A stretch of DNA of 64,000 nt from Caulobacter radicis (GCF_003094615.1 NZ_QDKO01000010.1:186001-250000), one strand, 5' to 3'. Shown: positions 1-10,910, counted from the stretch's first letter. Program-made: numbers and translations. The notes: generated from the sequence alone by a model not told the origin.

Positions 1-413
1 TGTTCGGCCAGCATGGCGCGGGCCAGGGCGTGCGGCCAGGTTTGCGGGCCGAAGGCCAGCAGTTCGTTGGCTTGGGCGAGGATCGACGGGTCCAGCCCGT
101 CGGCGCCGCCGATCAGGAACACGATCCTGCGCTGGCCGTCGTCGCGCAGCCGTTCCAGCCGGCCGGCGAAGGCCCGCGAGGTGTGGACCTTGCCGTGCTC
201 GTCGCAGGCGACGACATAGGCGCCTTCCAGGTGGGGGCGCAGCACCTCGGCCTCGGCGGCCTTGCCCGGCTTGCGGGCCTCGACCTCGAGGATCTCGACG
301 GGCCCCAGCGCCAGGGCGCGGCCGGACGCCGTGGCGCGGGACGCGTAGTCCAGCGCCAGCTGCGCCTCGACCATGCGGCCGAGCTTCCCGACGGTGAGGA
401 TGGTGATCTTCAT
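1..413 (-). CDS. rlmH: 23S rRNA (pseudouridine1915-N3)-methyltransferase RlmH, 3' end cut by window
   Basis: Reverse-strand reading from ATG at 413 begins MKITILTVGKLGRM and continues through VVACDEHGK and RIVFLIGGADGLDP, the core of the SPOUT-class methyltransferase RlmH. The family methylates pseudouridine 1915 in helix 69 of 23S rRNA on assembled ribosomes, using S-adenosylmethionine. The GGADG segment belongs to the knotted SAM-binding loop. About 137 codons are present and only the C-terminal residues fall outside the window. It lies downstream of rsfS in the same direction, the usual alphaproteobacterial order, although a repeat element separates the two. Identification is secure. Confidence 0.93.
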   Translation of the reverse strand, partial: MKITILTVGKLGRMVEAQLALDYASRATASGRALALGPVEILEVEARKPGKAAEAEVLRPHLEGAYVVACDEHGKVHTSRAFAGRLERLRDDGQRRIVFLIGGADGLDPSILAQANELLAFGPQTWPHALARAMLAE

Positions 414-433
414 TTTGGGAAAGGTGCGTTGAA

Positions 434-519
434 ACCCTCGCCCTTCGACAGGCTCAGGGTGAGGGTTTCAAGGGCGTCCATAGACCTCATCCTGAGCTTG
501 TAAAGCTTGCCCTCGGGCG
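434..519. repeat. Class C intergenic inverted repeat (degenerate copy)
   Basis: The left arm reads CCTCGCCCTTCGACAGGCTC followed by AGGGTGAGG, and a decayed complementary arm follows (CTCATCCTGAGCTTG). Better copies occur at 12845-12936, 16640-16731 and 57941-58029. It separates rsfS from rlmH and could form a long hairpin in the transcript. The right arm is broken by substitutions around TAAAGCTTG, so this looks like an old copy. Confidence 0.7.
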
Positions 520-568
520 GGCCGCGCGGGGCGCGTCCCGAGGGGATAAGGTCGCTAGGCGCGAGAGA

Positions 569-1009
569 TCAGTTCGACGAAGCCGCCGGCATCCGGTGCG
601 GGGCGTCGACGGCCCAGATCTTCTCGATGTTGTAGAAGCTGCGCACTTCGGGGCGGAACAGGTGGACGACGACGTCGCCGGCGTCGATCAGCACCCAGTC
701 GCAGTGCGGCAGGCCTTCGACCCGGGCCTTGCCCAGGCCATGGTCCTTAAGCGCGCGCAGCACGTGATCGGCGAGAGCGCCGACGTGACGATGCGAGCGG
801 CCCGAAGCCACGATCAGGCTATCGGCCACGGAGCTCTTGTCCGTAAGGTCGATGTGGACGATGTCCTGGGCCTTGTCGTCGTCGAGGCGGTCCAGGATCA
901 GGCGCTCCAGCGCCTTGATGTTCAGGTCCGTACTGAGCGTCGGATTTTCAGTCGAGGATTCGGCCTTGGCCGTTCCCTCGTGCGCCGTCGGCGCGGGGTC
1001 GCTACGCAG
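569..1009 (-). CDS. rsfS: Ribosomal silencing factor RsfS (probable CTG start)
   Basis: RsfS binds ribosomal protein L14 and blocks 30S-50S joining when nutrients are scarce. The reverse-strand frame contains the conserved segments LERLILDRLDDDKAQDIV, DKSSVADSLIVASGRS, HCDWVLIDAGDVVVHLF and EVRSFYNIEKIW. A start at the first canonical codon (GTG at 829) would delete the conserved N-terminal third. The frame stays open upstream with no ATG, GTG or TTG. The best placed candidate is CTG at 1009, seven bases after a strong Shine-Dalgarno (TAAGGAG), giving 146 residues with a short Ala/Pro/Thr-rich lead. ATT at 1015 lies too close to the same ribosome site. The family call is firm; the start codon is inference. 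Confidence 0.88.
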   Translation of the reverse strand: MRSDPAPTAHEGTAKAESSTENPTLSTDLNIKALERLILDRLDDDKAQDIVHIDLTDKSSVADSLIVASGRSHRHVGALADHVLRALKDHGLGKARVEGLPHCDWVLIDAGDVVVHLFRPEVRSFYNIEKIWAVDAPHRMPAASSN

Positions 1010-1164
1010 CGGAATGCTCCTTATTGGCTTCGCGCAAAGCCCCTCATAGCATGGAAAGACTCGAAACGTGAGGGGGATCGTCGTCGCAGGGCCTTTGGGC
1101 GGGGAACTGTGGCCTCGCCGCTCGCCTCGCGCTAGAGCTTGGGGCTGGGTTCGAGGGGGCTTTG

Positions 1165-1878
1165 ATGAAGTACGAGGTCGAGGCGGGGCTGGCGGCCGAA
1201 CGCCTGCGCAAGCTGGTTCTCATCGCCCTCCTGTCGGGTTTGGCCGCGCCGGCGGCCCTGGCGGCCGAGCCGCCCTTGACCCTGAAGGCGTTGCGCGACC
1301 TGCCGCCGGAGCAGGTCATCGCCCGCGCCTTCGCCTCATCCCTCGAGGCGGAGCCACGGGCCACGGTCACGGACACCCGGCCCGACAGCTATGCGCTGTA
1401 CAAGGTAGAGACCTCTCTGGCGCTGCGCCCGGTCGCCGATCGCGTCTGCCGCCAGCAGGTCCTGACCTTCCGGTTCGCGCCGCAGTCCGCCACGGCGACG
1501 TATCGCACCATGGATCCGCCGTCCGTCGTCGACCGACTGACGATCGCCGAGCATTATCGGCTGGTCGCGCCGGGGCGGTCGGATTGCGCCGGCGCCGCCT
1601 GGCCGCCGTTCAGGGCCTCGTCCGACATCGTGGCCGCCGACGGCGTCCGCCGGCTGGAGGCGTTGCTGGCCGCGCCCGAGCGCTGGCGGTTCAGTTGCGC
1701 TCAGCCCGGCTGCGATCTTTCCAAGGTGCGGGTGCAGGACCTGCGCGGCGTCTGGGGCGAGGCGGGCGGCGAGCTGATGCTCAACGGCGAGATGGCCGGG
1801 CGGACGGGCTGGACCATCACCATGTCGGCGAAGGACGACGTCGCCGTCCTGTCGACCGGACCGACGCCGCCGAGCTAG
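1165..1878 (+). CDS. Hypothetical exported protein
   Basis: The 237-residue product has a Sec-type signal sequence: a hydrophobic stretch LIALLSGLAAPAALA with probable cleavage before AEPP. The rest is soluble and rich in short polar segments, with four cysteines in the second half that could form disulfides in the periplasm. I recognise no family. ATG at 1165 was preferred to the preceding TTG at 1162. A GCTAGAGC hexamer-like -10 about 30 bases upstream may be its promoter. The gene is inserted in the opposite direction between nadD and rsfS, splitting a block that is contiguous in many relatives. Confidence 0.7.
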   Translation: MKYEVEAGLAAERLRKLVLIALLSGLAAPAALAAEPPLTLKALRDLPPEQVIARAFASSLEAEPRATVTDTRPDSYALYKVETSLALRPVADRVCRQQVLTFRFAPQSATATYRTMDPPSVVDRLTIAEHYRLVAPGRSDCAGAAWPPFRASSDIVAADGVRRLEALLAAPERWRFSCAQPGCDLSKVRVQDLRGVWGEAGGELMLNGEMAGRTGWTITMSAKDDVAVLSTGPTPPS

Positions 1879-1885
1879 GGCCGGC

Positions 1886-2539
1886 TCAGCCCTTGGTCTG
1901 GCGCGCCCGCAGGGCCGTGGACGAGGCGAAGTTCAATGGGCCGGTGAGATAGACCCAGGCCGGGACGTCGGCGTCGGCGATGGTGGCCGCGGCGCTGGCC
2001 GGGCGGCGGGCGAAGGCGAAGCGGCGGGCGGCCGGCGAGGAGCGGGCCTTCAGCGCCGCCCAGGGCCGCGAGACCACGGCCACGGGGACCTCGCGCATGA
2101 TCTGGGTCCAGCCGCGCCAGCGGTGGAAGGTGGCCAGGCTGTCGGCGCCCATCACCCAGACGAACTTCACGCCCGGGAAGCGGGCCTTCAGCACCCGCAG
2201 GGTGTCGATGGTGTATTGCGAGCCCAGGCGCGTCTCGGCGTCGGAGACGATCATGCTCGAGCCGCGCGCCCAGCGGCGGGCCTCGTCCATGCGCTCGGAC
2301 AGGGGGCGCGTCTCGCGCGAGGATTTCAGCGGGTTCTGCGGCGAGACCAGCCAGATCACCTTGTCGAGGTTCAGGCGATGCAAGGCCGTCTCGGCCACGT
2401 GGGCGTGGCCCTCGTGCGCCGGGTTGAAGCTGCCGCCGAACAGCCCGACGCGCATGCCCGGCTCCAGGTGGAAGCCGAGGCGATGGGCGCTGGGGCGGCC
2501 GGCCTCAGGGACGAGTCTGGCCGGTCCCGCGAACCACAT
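1886..2539 (-). CDS. nadD: Nicotinate-nucleotide adenylyltransferase NadD
   Basis: NadD adenylates nicotinate mononucleotide to deamido-NAD, the penultimate step of NAD synthesis. The nucleotidyltransferase signature [14 protein letters not shown] is near the N-terminus and the second signature SSTALR near the C-terminus; [10 protein letters not shown] and [14 protein letters not shown] fit the family. The 217-residue length is normal. The 5' end overlaps the 3' end of proA by 35 bases, so the two are probably co-translated. A shorter start at the internal MRVGLFGG cannot be ruled out, but homologues usually carry a short lead before this motif. Confidence 0.93.
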   Translation of the reverse strand: MWFAGPARLVPEAGRPSAHRLGFHLEPGMRVGLFGGSFNPAHEGHAHVAETALHRLNLDKVIWLVSPQNPLKSSRETRPLSERMDEARRWARGSSMIVSDAETRLGSQYTIDTLRVLKARFPGVKFVWVMGADSLATFHRWRGWTQIMREVPVAVVSRPWAALKARSSPAARRFAFARRPASAAATIADADVPAWVYLTGPLNFASSTALRARQTKG

Positions 2540-3779
2540 ACTTGAACGTCGTCAGTTGCTCGGCCCCGACCGGACCGCGGGCATGAAGCTTGTCGGTGGC
2601 GATGCCGATCTCGGCCCCGAAGCCGAACTCGCCGCCATCGGCGAACTGGGTGGAGGCGTTGACCAGCACGATGGCGCTGTCGACTTGGGCGACGAACCGC
2701 TCGGCGGCGGCGGCGTCCTCGGTGACGATCGCGTCGGTGTGGCCAGAGCCGTAGGTGGCGATGTGCTGGGCCGCGCCGTCGACGCCGTCGACCACGGCCA
2801 CGGCGATGATCGGGGCGAGGTACTCGGTCGTCCAGTCCTCGGGGCTGGCGGCCTTGAGTTCGGGCTCGATGGCGCGGGCGGCCGCGTCGCCGCGGATCTC
2901 GCAGCCGGCCTTGATCAGCACGTCGGCGATCGGCGGCAGCAGCTTGCCGGCCGCGGCGCGGTCGATCAGCAGGGTTTCGGCCGAGCCGCACACCGAGACG
3001 CGGCGCATCTTGGCGTTCAGCACGATGTCGGCGGCCTTCTTCAGGTCGGCGGCCTCGTGCACGAAGACGTGGTTCAGGCCTTCCAGGTGGCCCAGCACCG
3101 GGGCGCGGGCCTCGGCCTGGACGCGGGCGACCAGGCTCTTGCCGCCGCGCGGGATGATCAGGTCGATCGACCGGTCCAGGCCCGACAGGATGGCGCCGAC
3201 GGCGGCGCGGTCGGTGGTGCGCACCATCTGCACCACGTTCGCCGGCAGGCCGGCGGCGGCCAGGCCCTTCAGCACGGCGGCGTGGATGGCGAGGTTGGAC
3301 TCGATGCACTCTGACCCGCCGCGCAGGATCACCGCATTGCCCGACCGCAGGGTCAGGGCCGCGGCGTCGGCCGTCACGTTGGGACGGCTTTCGTAGATCA
3401 TGGCGATGACGCCGATCGGCGTGCGCACGCGGGCGATGTCCAGGCCGTTGGGACGCTGCCAGCGGGCGGTCTCCACGCCCAGCGGATCGGGGATGGCGGC
3501 TACGGCCTCGACGCCGGCGGCCACGCCTTCCAGGCGCTGCTCGTTCAGCATCAGCCGCTCGATCATCGGCGGGGTCAGGCCGTTGGCGCCGGCCTTGTCC
3601 AGGTCGCGGGCGTTGGCGGCCAGGATGGCCGGGGCCTCGGCGCGGATGGCGGCGGCGATGGCGGTCAGGGCGGCGGTGCGCTGGGCTGGCGTGGCGAGGC
3701 GAAGCGCGCGCGCGCCCTCGCGGGCCGCCTGGCCCATCGCCCTCATCGTCGCCTGCAGGCCCCCGGCCGCGTCGTCCAT
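2505..3779 (-). CDS. proA: Glutamate-5-semialdehyde dehydrogenase (gamma-glutamyl phosphate reductase) ProA
   Basis: ProA reduces gamma-glutamyl phosphate with NADPH to glutamate-5-semialdehyde in proline synthesis. The 424-residue product is full length. The catalytic cysteine lies in [13 protein letters not shown] and the substrate and cofactor loops include IPRGGKSLV and [13 protein letters not shown]. It acts on the product of ProB, whose gene lies about 1.9 kb upstream on the same strand; a plus-strand cassette (3969-5511) separates the two. It overlaps nadD downstream. Confidence 0.96.
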   Translation of the reverse strand: MDDAAGGLQATMRAMGQAAREGARALRLATPAQRTAALTAIAAAIRAEAPAILAANARDLDKAGANGLTPPMIERLMLNEQRLEGVAAGVEAVAAIPDPLGVETARWQRPNGLDIARVRTPIGVIAMIYESRPNVTADAAALTLRSGNAVILRGGSECIESNLAIHAAVLKGLAAAGLPANVVQMVRTTDRAAVGAILSGLDRSIDLIIPRGGKSLVARVQAEARAPVLGHLEGLNHVFVHEAADLKKAADIVLNAKMRRVSVCGSAETLLIDRAAAGKLLPPIADVLIKAGCEIRGDAAARAIEPELKAASPEDWTTEYLAPIIAVAVVDGVDGAAQHIATYGSGHTDAIVTEDAAAAERFVAQVDSAIVLVNASTQFADGGEFGFGAEIGIATDKLHARGPVGAEQLTTFKYVVRGTGQTRP

Positions 3780-3884
3780 GGCTCGTCCGTCCCCGGATAT
3801 GCTCAGATTGAGGCTTACCTAGGCTCTTTGGGGCGTGGGGGAAATGGCCAATTGCTGGCGGTGGTCCGAGAAAGCTTGAATGGC

Positions 3885-3940
3885 ATGTCAGGATCTCCCG
3901 ACATAATGTCAGGTTGACATGACATTTTGCTCGTGTCAGG
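3885..3940. promoter_or_regulatory. Candidate operator: palindrome plus three direct repeats
   Basis: A perfect inverted repeat ATGTCA-GGT-TGACAT occupies 3906-3920. The octamer ATGTCAGG occurs at 3885 and 3906 and as GTGTCAGG at 3933, with spacings of 21 and 27 bases (about two or more helical turns). It lies just upstream of the membrane protein/XRE pair at 3969. Small XRE regulators often repress their own operon, so autoregulation is the simplest inference. Confidence 0.55.
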
Positions 3941-3968
3941 TTTGCCTTACATCAACGGGAGGCGAGCC

Positions 3969-4373
3969 ATGCTGGCGATCGGAAAGTTCCAGACCTCGGC
4001 GCACAAGCGCTACGTGATCCGCACCATGGCGTTCATGATCCCGTACGTGCTGGTCAACACCGGCGCGATCTTCGGGGCCTTCGACGACATCAGGACGCCG
4101 GTGGCGGCCTGGGCGCTGGCCCTGGTGGTGTCGGCCCCGGTGGTCGGCCAGATCTGGGCGACCCTGGCCCTGATGGCCGAGTCCGACGAGTTCGTCCGCG
4201 CCCTGGTCGCCAGGCAGTTCATCGTCGCCTCGGGCGTGGCCATGGCCCTGTTCTCGGTGTGGGGCTTCGGCGAAAGCTACGCCCACGCGCCGCACCTGCC
4301 GGGCTGGCTGATCTATCCGCTGTTCTGGGCGGTGTTCGGAGTGGTCTCGCCCTTCATCCGGAGCACCCGATGA
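3969..4373 (+). CDS. Small integral membrane protein paired with an XRE regulator
   Basis: The 134-residue product has four probable membrane helices, around FMIPYVLVNTGAIFGAF, AAWALALVVSAPVVGQIWATLAL, FIVASGVAMALFSVWGF and WLIYPLFWAVFGVVSPF. The start is ATG 3969 because GGGAGG lies 6-11 bases upstream; the longer reading from 3927 runs into the operator. The stop overlaps the next start (ATGA), so the pair is translationally coupled. Two-gene sets of a four-helix membrane protein and a 65-70 residue Cro/CI-type regulator are common in bacteria; the membrane protein's function is unknown. Confidence 0.75.
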   Translation: MLAIGKFQTSAHKRYVIRTMAFMIPYVLVNTGAIFGAFDDIRTPVAAWALALVVSAPVVGQIWATLALMAESDEFVRALVARQFIVASGVAMALFSVWGFGESYAHAPHLPGWLIYPLFWAVFGVVSPFIRSTR

Positions 4374-4570
4374 AGAACCGCCTGAAGCTGCTGCGGGTCG
4401 AGCGCGGCTGGACCCAGGAGCAGATGGGCCAGGCCCTGGGCGTCTCGCGCCAGGCGGTCAACGCCCTGGAGACCGAGAAGCACGATCCCTCGCTCGACCT
4501 CGCCTACCGGATCGCCGCCGTCTTCGAGCGGCCGATCGAAGAGATCTTCGAGAACCCGCACGTCCGCTGA
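4370..4570 (+). CDS. Small XRE-family helix-turn-helix regulator
   Basis: The 66-residue protein is essentially one Cro/CI helix-turn-helix: LKLLRVERGWTQEQMGQALG followed by the recognition region VSRQAVNALETEKHDPSLDL, then LAYRIAAVFERPIEEIFE. This is the compact YozG-like type often annotated as helix-turn-helix transcriptional regulator. The ATG at 4370 shares bases with the upstream stop codon. Its likely target is the repeat-containing operator at 3885-3940. Confidence 0.9.
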   Translation: MKNRLKLLRVERGWTQEQMGQALGVSRQAVNALETEKHDPSLDLAYRIAAVFERPIEEIFENPHVR

Positions 4571-4599
4571 AGACGTTCCCTGACAGTTAGGAGACCCCC

Positions 4600-5511
4600 A
4601 TGTCGCTCGCCTTCCTCGGCGGCCGCGCGGTCGCGCGCGCCTGCATCATCGTCCTGACCGTCCTCTTGGGCCTCGGGATCGCCGTTTCCGTCGCCAGGGC
4701 GCAGCCGGCCTTCGCAAGCGACCGCCTGACCGTCGAGGTGGTGGGGCAGGGGCCCGACGTGATCCTGATCCCGGGCCTGGCCTCCTCGCGCGAGGCGTTC
4801 CGGCCGCTGGCCGACCGGCTGAAGGCCACGCACCGCGTGCACCTGGTGCAGTTGTCGGGCTTCGCCGGCCAGCCCTGGACCGGCGGCGAGGGCCCGTTCG
4901 TCGACCCGGCGGTCGAGGCCCTGGCGGCCTACATCCGCTCGGCCGGCCTCAGGCAGCCGGCGGTGATCGGCCACTCGATGGGCGGGCTTTCGGGCCTGCT
5001 GCTGGCCCAGCGTCATCCCGGGCTCGTGGGGCGGGTGATGACCGTCGACAGTCTGCCGTTCTACAGCGCCATGTTCGGGCCGGCCGCGACGAGCGCCAGC
5101 GCCAAGCCCTTCGCCGACCGCATGGCCGCGGGGATCCTGTCGGCCAGCCCCGAGGTCTTCGCCGCCCAGCAGGCGGCCGCCGCCAAGGGCCTGTCGAAGA
5201 CCCCGGCCATGCAGGAGGCCATCGTCGCCTGGTCGCTGGCTTCCGACCGCAAGGCCGTGGCCAAGGCGATTTCCGAAGTGATGACGCTGGACGCCCGTCC
5301 GGGCCTGGCGGCCATGAAGACGCCGGTCACCGCCCTCTACGCCGTCGACGCCGAGGGCGCGCTGCCGCCGGCCGTGGTCGGGGCGCTGTGGATGCGCGAA
5401 TACGACGCCCTGCCGGGGGTCAAGCTGGTCCGGATCGAGGGGAGCCGCCACTTCATCATGGCCGATCAGCCCGAGGCCTTCGCCAAGGCGGTGGATGGGT
5501 TCTTGAAGTAG
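4600..5511 (+). CDS. Exported alpha/beta-fold hydrolase
   Basis: A 303-residue alpha/beta hydrolase. An N-terminal hydrophobic segment (CIIVLTVLLGLGIAVSVARA) suggests export or a membrane anchor. The oxyanion region is LIPGLASSREAF, the nucleophile elbow is GHSMGG (Ser in the centre), and the catalytic His is in SRHFIMADQPEAF near the C-terminus; the acid is probably the Asp in LYAVDAEG. The start has a good ribosome site (TTAGGAGA) 29 bases after the XRE gene, so all three genes may form one operon. Substrate unknown. Confidence 0.85.
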   Translation: MSLAFLGGRAVARACIIVLTVLLGLGIAVSVARAQPAFASDRLTVEVVGQGPDVILIPGLASSREAFRPLADRLKATHRVHLVQLSGFAGQPWTGGEGPFVDPAVEALAAYIRSAGLRQPAVIGHSMGGLSGLLLAQRHPGLVGRVMTVDSLPFYSAMFGPAATSASAKPFADRMAAGILSASPEVFAAQQAAAAKGLSKTPAMQEAIVAWSLASDRKAVAKAISEVMTLDARPGLAAMKTPVTALYAVDAEGALPPAVVGALWMREYDALPGVKLVRIEGSRHFIMADQPEAFAKAVDGFLK

Positions 5512-5520
5512 CCGGACTGC

Positions 5521-5629
5521 TCCCTTCCCCCTTGATGGGGGAAGGGCTGGGGATGGGGGTGATGCGGCGGTTCAGCCGCCAATGCCCTAACCACCCCCAC
5601 CCAACCCTCCCCCATCAAGGGGGAGGGCT
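5521..5629. repeat. Class A intergenic inverted repeat (variant copy)
   Basis: TCCCTTCCCCCTTGATGGGG at the left and the matching CCCCATCAAGGGGGAGGG at the right frame a GC-rich middle that contains its own hairpin (GGCGGTTCAGCCGCC). It lies between the convergent hydrolase and proB genes and may act as a bidirectional terminator. Related copies are at 9024, 14122, 28973, 39774, 57286 and 58888. Confidence 0.75.
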
Positions 5630-5639
5630 CAGGCACGGA

Positions 5640-7978
<2,339 letters not shown>

Positions 7979-8049
7979 TTAAACACGCGGTGCGACAAAC
8001 GGTCTCGGGGCGAAAATTCTCTATTTCTCGTGGAGGGGGGAGGCGTCCG

Positions 8050-9009
8050 TTGTCGACGGAAGCGAACGTCAGGGATGAACTCGATCAGGACCTCAAGGAC
8101 CTGACGCTGCAGACGCTGTGCCGCAAGTATGCGGGCGAGGCGTCCATCCATCGGAACATCCTGATGAGCCGCGGCACCGGCGTGACCGGGACGTGGCGCG
8201 ACTTCCGCGCCTTCCTCGGCGACATCGGCACGCGGCCGTCCGAAAACCATGTCCTGGTGCTGATCAACCGGCTCGAGCGCACCTATGGCCCCGGCCGCGC
8301 CCGCTGGATGACGCCCGAGGAGCAGGCCGCGCACGAGGCCGATTTCGACCGCGTCCAGGCCGAAAAGAAGCGCGAGGCCCAGAAGATCGAGCACGAGGCC
8401 GCCGCCATCCGCCGCGCCAAGGCCCCGAACGCTCCGAATTTCGGCCAGTTCACGCCGATGGCAGGCCAGCAGGTCAGCTTCACCGACGTGGCCCGGAAGC
8501 TGAACATCCCGGTCGGGGCCCTGTCCAAGACCATGGCCGGCGGCCGCAGCGCCGACGAGCTGGTCAAGCGCGCGGCCAGCGCCGCCGAGGTGATCAACAC
8601 CGAGGCCAGCTGGCTGCCGCCCGATCCGGCCCGCAAGGCCAACTTCTTCGAGGCCTTCCGCATCTGGCACATGCAGGTGCAGCCGCAGTTCAGCCGCGCG
8701 GCCACGCCGACCTTCCTGTTTCTCTACATCGCCCTGCCGGTGATGAAGGAATGCCGCGACGAACTCGTCGACCTGAACCTGTGGAACCCGCTGGGCCAGC
8801 GCGCGCTGACCGCTCGCGACAACCACATCTCGTGGAAGAAATACTGCGAGTTCATGCCGCGCGCGCAGGTGGCGATGATGGAGATCCCCATCTACGCCAC
8901 CTATTCGCTGCTCAGCGATCTGGACGCCCTGTGCGAGCGCATCGTCACCGCCGAAAAGCGCTTCCGCGAAGGTCCGCAGAAGGTGATCCACACGCATCGG
9001 GCGGCTTAG
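8050..9009 (+). CDS. Conserved hypothetical protein, 319 aa
   Basis: The product is hydrophilic, highly charged and without signal peptide or membrane helix. The N-terminal half has an Arg/Glu/Lys-rich helix (around residues 95-120, coiled-coil-like). The C-terminal part is a globular alpha-helical domain with [19 protein letters not shown] and [22 protein letters not shown] at 8050 is the likely start: the run GAGGGGGGAGG ends six bases upstream, whereas GTG at 7990 has no ribosome site. It diverges from obg. I recognise no family; context gives no clear role. Confidence 0.7.
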   Translation: MSTEANVRDELDQDLKDLTLQTLCRKYAGEASIHRNILMSRGTGVTGTWRDFRAFLGDIGTRPSENHVLVLINRLERTYGPGRARWMTPEEQAAHEADFDRVQAEKKREAQKIEHEAAAIRRAKAPNAPNFGQFTPMAGQQVSFTDVARKLNIPVGALSKTMAGGRSADELVKRAASAAEVINTEASWLPPDPARKANFFEAFRIWHMQVQPQFSRAATPTFLFLYIALPVMKECRDELVDLNLWNPLGQRALTARDNHISWKKYCEFMPRAQVAMMEIPIYATYSLLSDLDALCERIVTAEKRFREGPQKVIHTHRAA

Positions 9010-9023
9010 GCCGAGCACCAGGA

Positions 9024-9151
9024 ACCTCCCCCTGTGGGGGAGGTGATCGCGAAGCGATCGGTGGGGGGAGTGTTTACGAAGCCGGCCTCTTCACCGGCGG
9101 CTGAAAACGGCCCCCCACCGGCCTTCGGCCGCCTCCCCCAGAGGGGGAGGG
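9024..9151. repeat. Class A intergenic inverted repeat
   Basis: CCTCCCCCTGTGGGGGAGG opens the element and CCTCCCCCAGAGGGGGAGG closes it. Internal sub-hairpins include GATCGCGAAGCGATC and GGCCTTCGGCC. It sits between convergent genes (8050 plus, 9156 minus), consistent with termination in both directions. Confidence 0.85.
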
Positions 9152-9155
9152 GCTT

Positions 9156-10166
9156 TTATTTCCCCGCCTTCAGGCCCTTCTTCACGACGGCTTCGCGATC
9201 CACCGTCAGCCAGCCGTCCTTGTCGACCTTCAGCTCGCCCAACTGGATGACCGTGCGCTGGTTCCAGACCGGATCGGTCTTGGCTTCCTCTTCCTTGCCC
9301 TGGCCCACGAAGTAGTAGAGCAGCGCCCGGCCGTCGTTGACGACCACGTCGGGGTGGTGGCCAAGGTCGCGGTCGGTGGCTTGGCTGCCCGGCTTGTCGA
9401 GGATGAAGCCCGGCTGGCGCTCCCAGGTCACGGCGTCTTTCGAGCGCAGCACCGCCAGGCCCTTCCAGGCGTCGGCGATCATCCACCAGGATCCCTTGAA
9501 GAAGAACACCTTGGGGCCCTCGCCGGCGAAGTCGGCGACGAAGCCGGGCTGGCGGGTCCAGGACTTCAGGTCGGGGCTGTCGGCGAAGAAGATGCGGCTG
9601 TCCTTGCGTTCGTCCTTGAACCACATGCGGTAGCCGCCCTGCGGGGCCTTGATGACGCCGGCGTCGATCACCCGGTCCGAGCCGAGGTCGAGGGTGTCGG
9701 CGCAGGCCCAGGCCTTGAGGTCGGTGGAGGTCAGGTGGACGATCTTCGCGCCGGCTTCGGGCAGGTTCCAGCGGTGGAAGATCCCCGGCACCACGGTCAG
9801 GAACATGTGGTGGACGCCGTTCTCGGTGAAGATTTCGGGCGCCCAGAGGGTTTGGCCGGTGCAGGCGGCGGGGATGTTCGCCGTGCCGGCGTAGGTCCAG
9901 GCCAGGCCATCCTTGGAGGTGGCCACGCCGATGGCGGTGGCGTGAAGCCAGGCGACGTCCTTGGGGTCTTCCAGTTTCAGGGTGGCGCGGCGGTTGGTGT
10001 AGAACATCCGCCACAGCTTGTCGGTCTTGTCCCAGGCGATGGCGACATCGGCCGCGCCGTCGAACACCGGGTCGCGATAGAGCGGCTTCTGGGCCTGAGC
10101 GAGCGCGGCGGCGGGCGCGGTAAGGGTCAGAGCCAGCGCCAGACCGGCCAGTACGCGACGATGCAT
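9156..10166 (-). CDS. Exported glycoside hydrolase-like protein (five-bladed propeller, GH43/GH117-like)
   Basis: The 336-residue product has a Sec signal (VLAGLALALTLTAPAAALA, cleaved near QAQK). The mature part shows repeated propeller blades typical of the GH32/43/68 and GH117 group: YRDPVFDGAADVAIAWD, GVATSKDGLAWTY, LWAPEIFTENGVHHMF, LTSTDLKAW, FADSPDLKSW and LRSKDAVTWERQ. The acidic catalytic residues probably include the Asp in YRDPV and the Glu in WAPEIF. The start is at MHRRVLAG; the GGGAGG site precedes it by four bases. Likely acts on a plant or algal polysaccharide; substrate unknown. Confidence 0.75.
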   Translation of the reverse strand: MHRRVLAGLALALTLTAPAAALAQAQKPLYRDPVFDGAADVAIAWDKTDKLWRMFYTNRRATLKLEDPKDVAWLHATAIGVATSKDGLAWTYAGTANIPAACTGQTLWAPEIFTENGVHHMFLTVVPGIFHRWNLPEAGAKIVHLTSTDLKAWACADTLDLGSDRVIDAGVIKAPQGGYRMWFKDERKDSRIFFADSPDLKSWTRQPGFVADFAGEGPKVFFFKGSWWMIADAWKGLAVLRSKDAVTWERQPGFILDKPGSQATDRDLGHHPDVVVNDGRALLYYFVGQGKEEEAKTDPVWNQRTVIQLGELKVDKDGWLTVDREAVVKKGLKAGK

Positions 10167-10173
10167 GATGCCT

Positions 10174-10186
10174 CCCATATTATGGG
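10174..10186. promoter_or_regulatory. Palindrome CCCATATTATGGG overlapping the ribosome site of the 9156 gene
   Basis: A perfect 6-1-6 inverted repeat sits at and just upstream of the Shine-Dalgarno of the GH43-like gene. It could be a repressor operator or an RNA hairpin that hides the ribosome site. No regulator gene is adjacent. Confidence 0.35.
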
Positions 10187-10223
10187 TTTGCATCTTACAT
10201 GATGTGCGTTCGTATCTCTACCT

Positions 10224-10359
10224 CCCGTCATTCCCGCCCTCGTGGCGGGAACCCCTGGTTCCGCTTGCTGGTGAGGTGCAAGCGGCGTGCGGAGCACGCC
10301 GCCGCATACGTCTTTGCGGTGGAGAGAGGGTTTCCCGCCACAAGGGCGGGAATGACGGG
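10224..10359. repeat. Class B intergenic inverted repeat
   Basis: The outer arms are CCGTCATTCCCGCCCTCGTG with GCGGGAACCCC and the complementary GGGTTTCCCGCCACAAGG with GCGGGAATGACGG. The middle contains a smaller hairpin (GGCGTGCGGAGCACGCC). It lies upstream of the GH43-like gene and downstream of the GNAT gene. Other copies: 15698, 31988, 35445, and a remnant near 44190. Confidence 0.88.
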
Positions 10360-10376
10360 CGATGGGGGAAGGCTTC

Positions 10377-10910
10377 TCAGGCCAGCCAGACCATCATCCG
10401 CGTCGGCACGCTGGCCCCGCGCGAGACTGAATCCTTCGCCTCGACGACGCCGGTGTAGAGGAAGCCGGCCTTGACCAGGACCTGGCCCGAGGCGGGGTTG
10501 TCGGCGAAGTGGCCGGCGACGACCAGCTTGCGCCGCCAGTCGTGGGCGGCCCAGGACAGCGCGCCTTGCAGGGCCTCGGTCGCCAGGCCGCGGCCCCAGA
10601 AGGGCCGGCCGATCCAGTAGCCGACCTCGAGGCGGCCGTCCTCGTTGGGGAAGAAGCCCAGCACGCCGACGACGCCGGCGTCTTCAAGGTCGATGACGAA
10701 GGTGGCGTTGCGGTTCCAGTCCTGGGCCTGGACGCGGGCCACGAACTCTTCGGCGTCAGCCTGGCCGTAGGGCCAGGGCATGCGGGTGGTCATCTTGGGG
10801 ATGGCGTAGTCGGCGCCCAGGCTGGCGATGCGGGGCGCGTCGGACATGTCCGGCGCCCGCAGGGCGAGCCGCCGCGTCTCGATGACGGGACTTCTTTCGA
10901 TCACGCACAT
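10377..10910 (-). CDS. GNAT-family N-acetyltransferase (RimJ/RimL-like)
   Basis: The 177-residue protein has the RimJ/RimL layout: ETRRLALRAPDMSDA at the N-terminus, GYWIGRPFWGRGLATEAL as the acetyl-CoA binding motif (Q/RxxGxG/A), and NPASGQVLVKAGFLYTG near the C-terminus. Members acetylate protein N-termini, antibiotics or small amines with acetyl-CoA. It lies between rpmA and obg in the same orientation, a position a GNAT gene commonly holds in Caulobacter relatives. Substrate cannot be told from sequence. Confidence 0.88.
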   Translation of the reverse strand: MCVIERSPVIETRRLALRAPDMSDAPRIASLGADYAIPKMTTRMPWPYGQADAEEFVARVQAQDWNRNATFVIDLEDAGVVGVLGFFPNEDGRLEVGYWIGRPFWGRGLATEALQGALSWAAHDWRRKLVVAGHFADNPASGQVLVKAGFLYTGVVEAKDSVSRGASVPTRMMVWLA

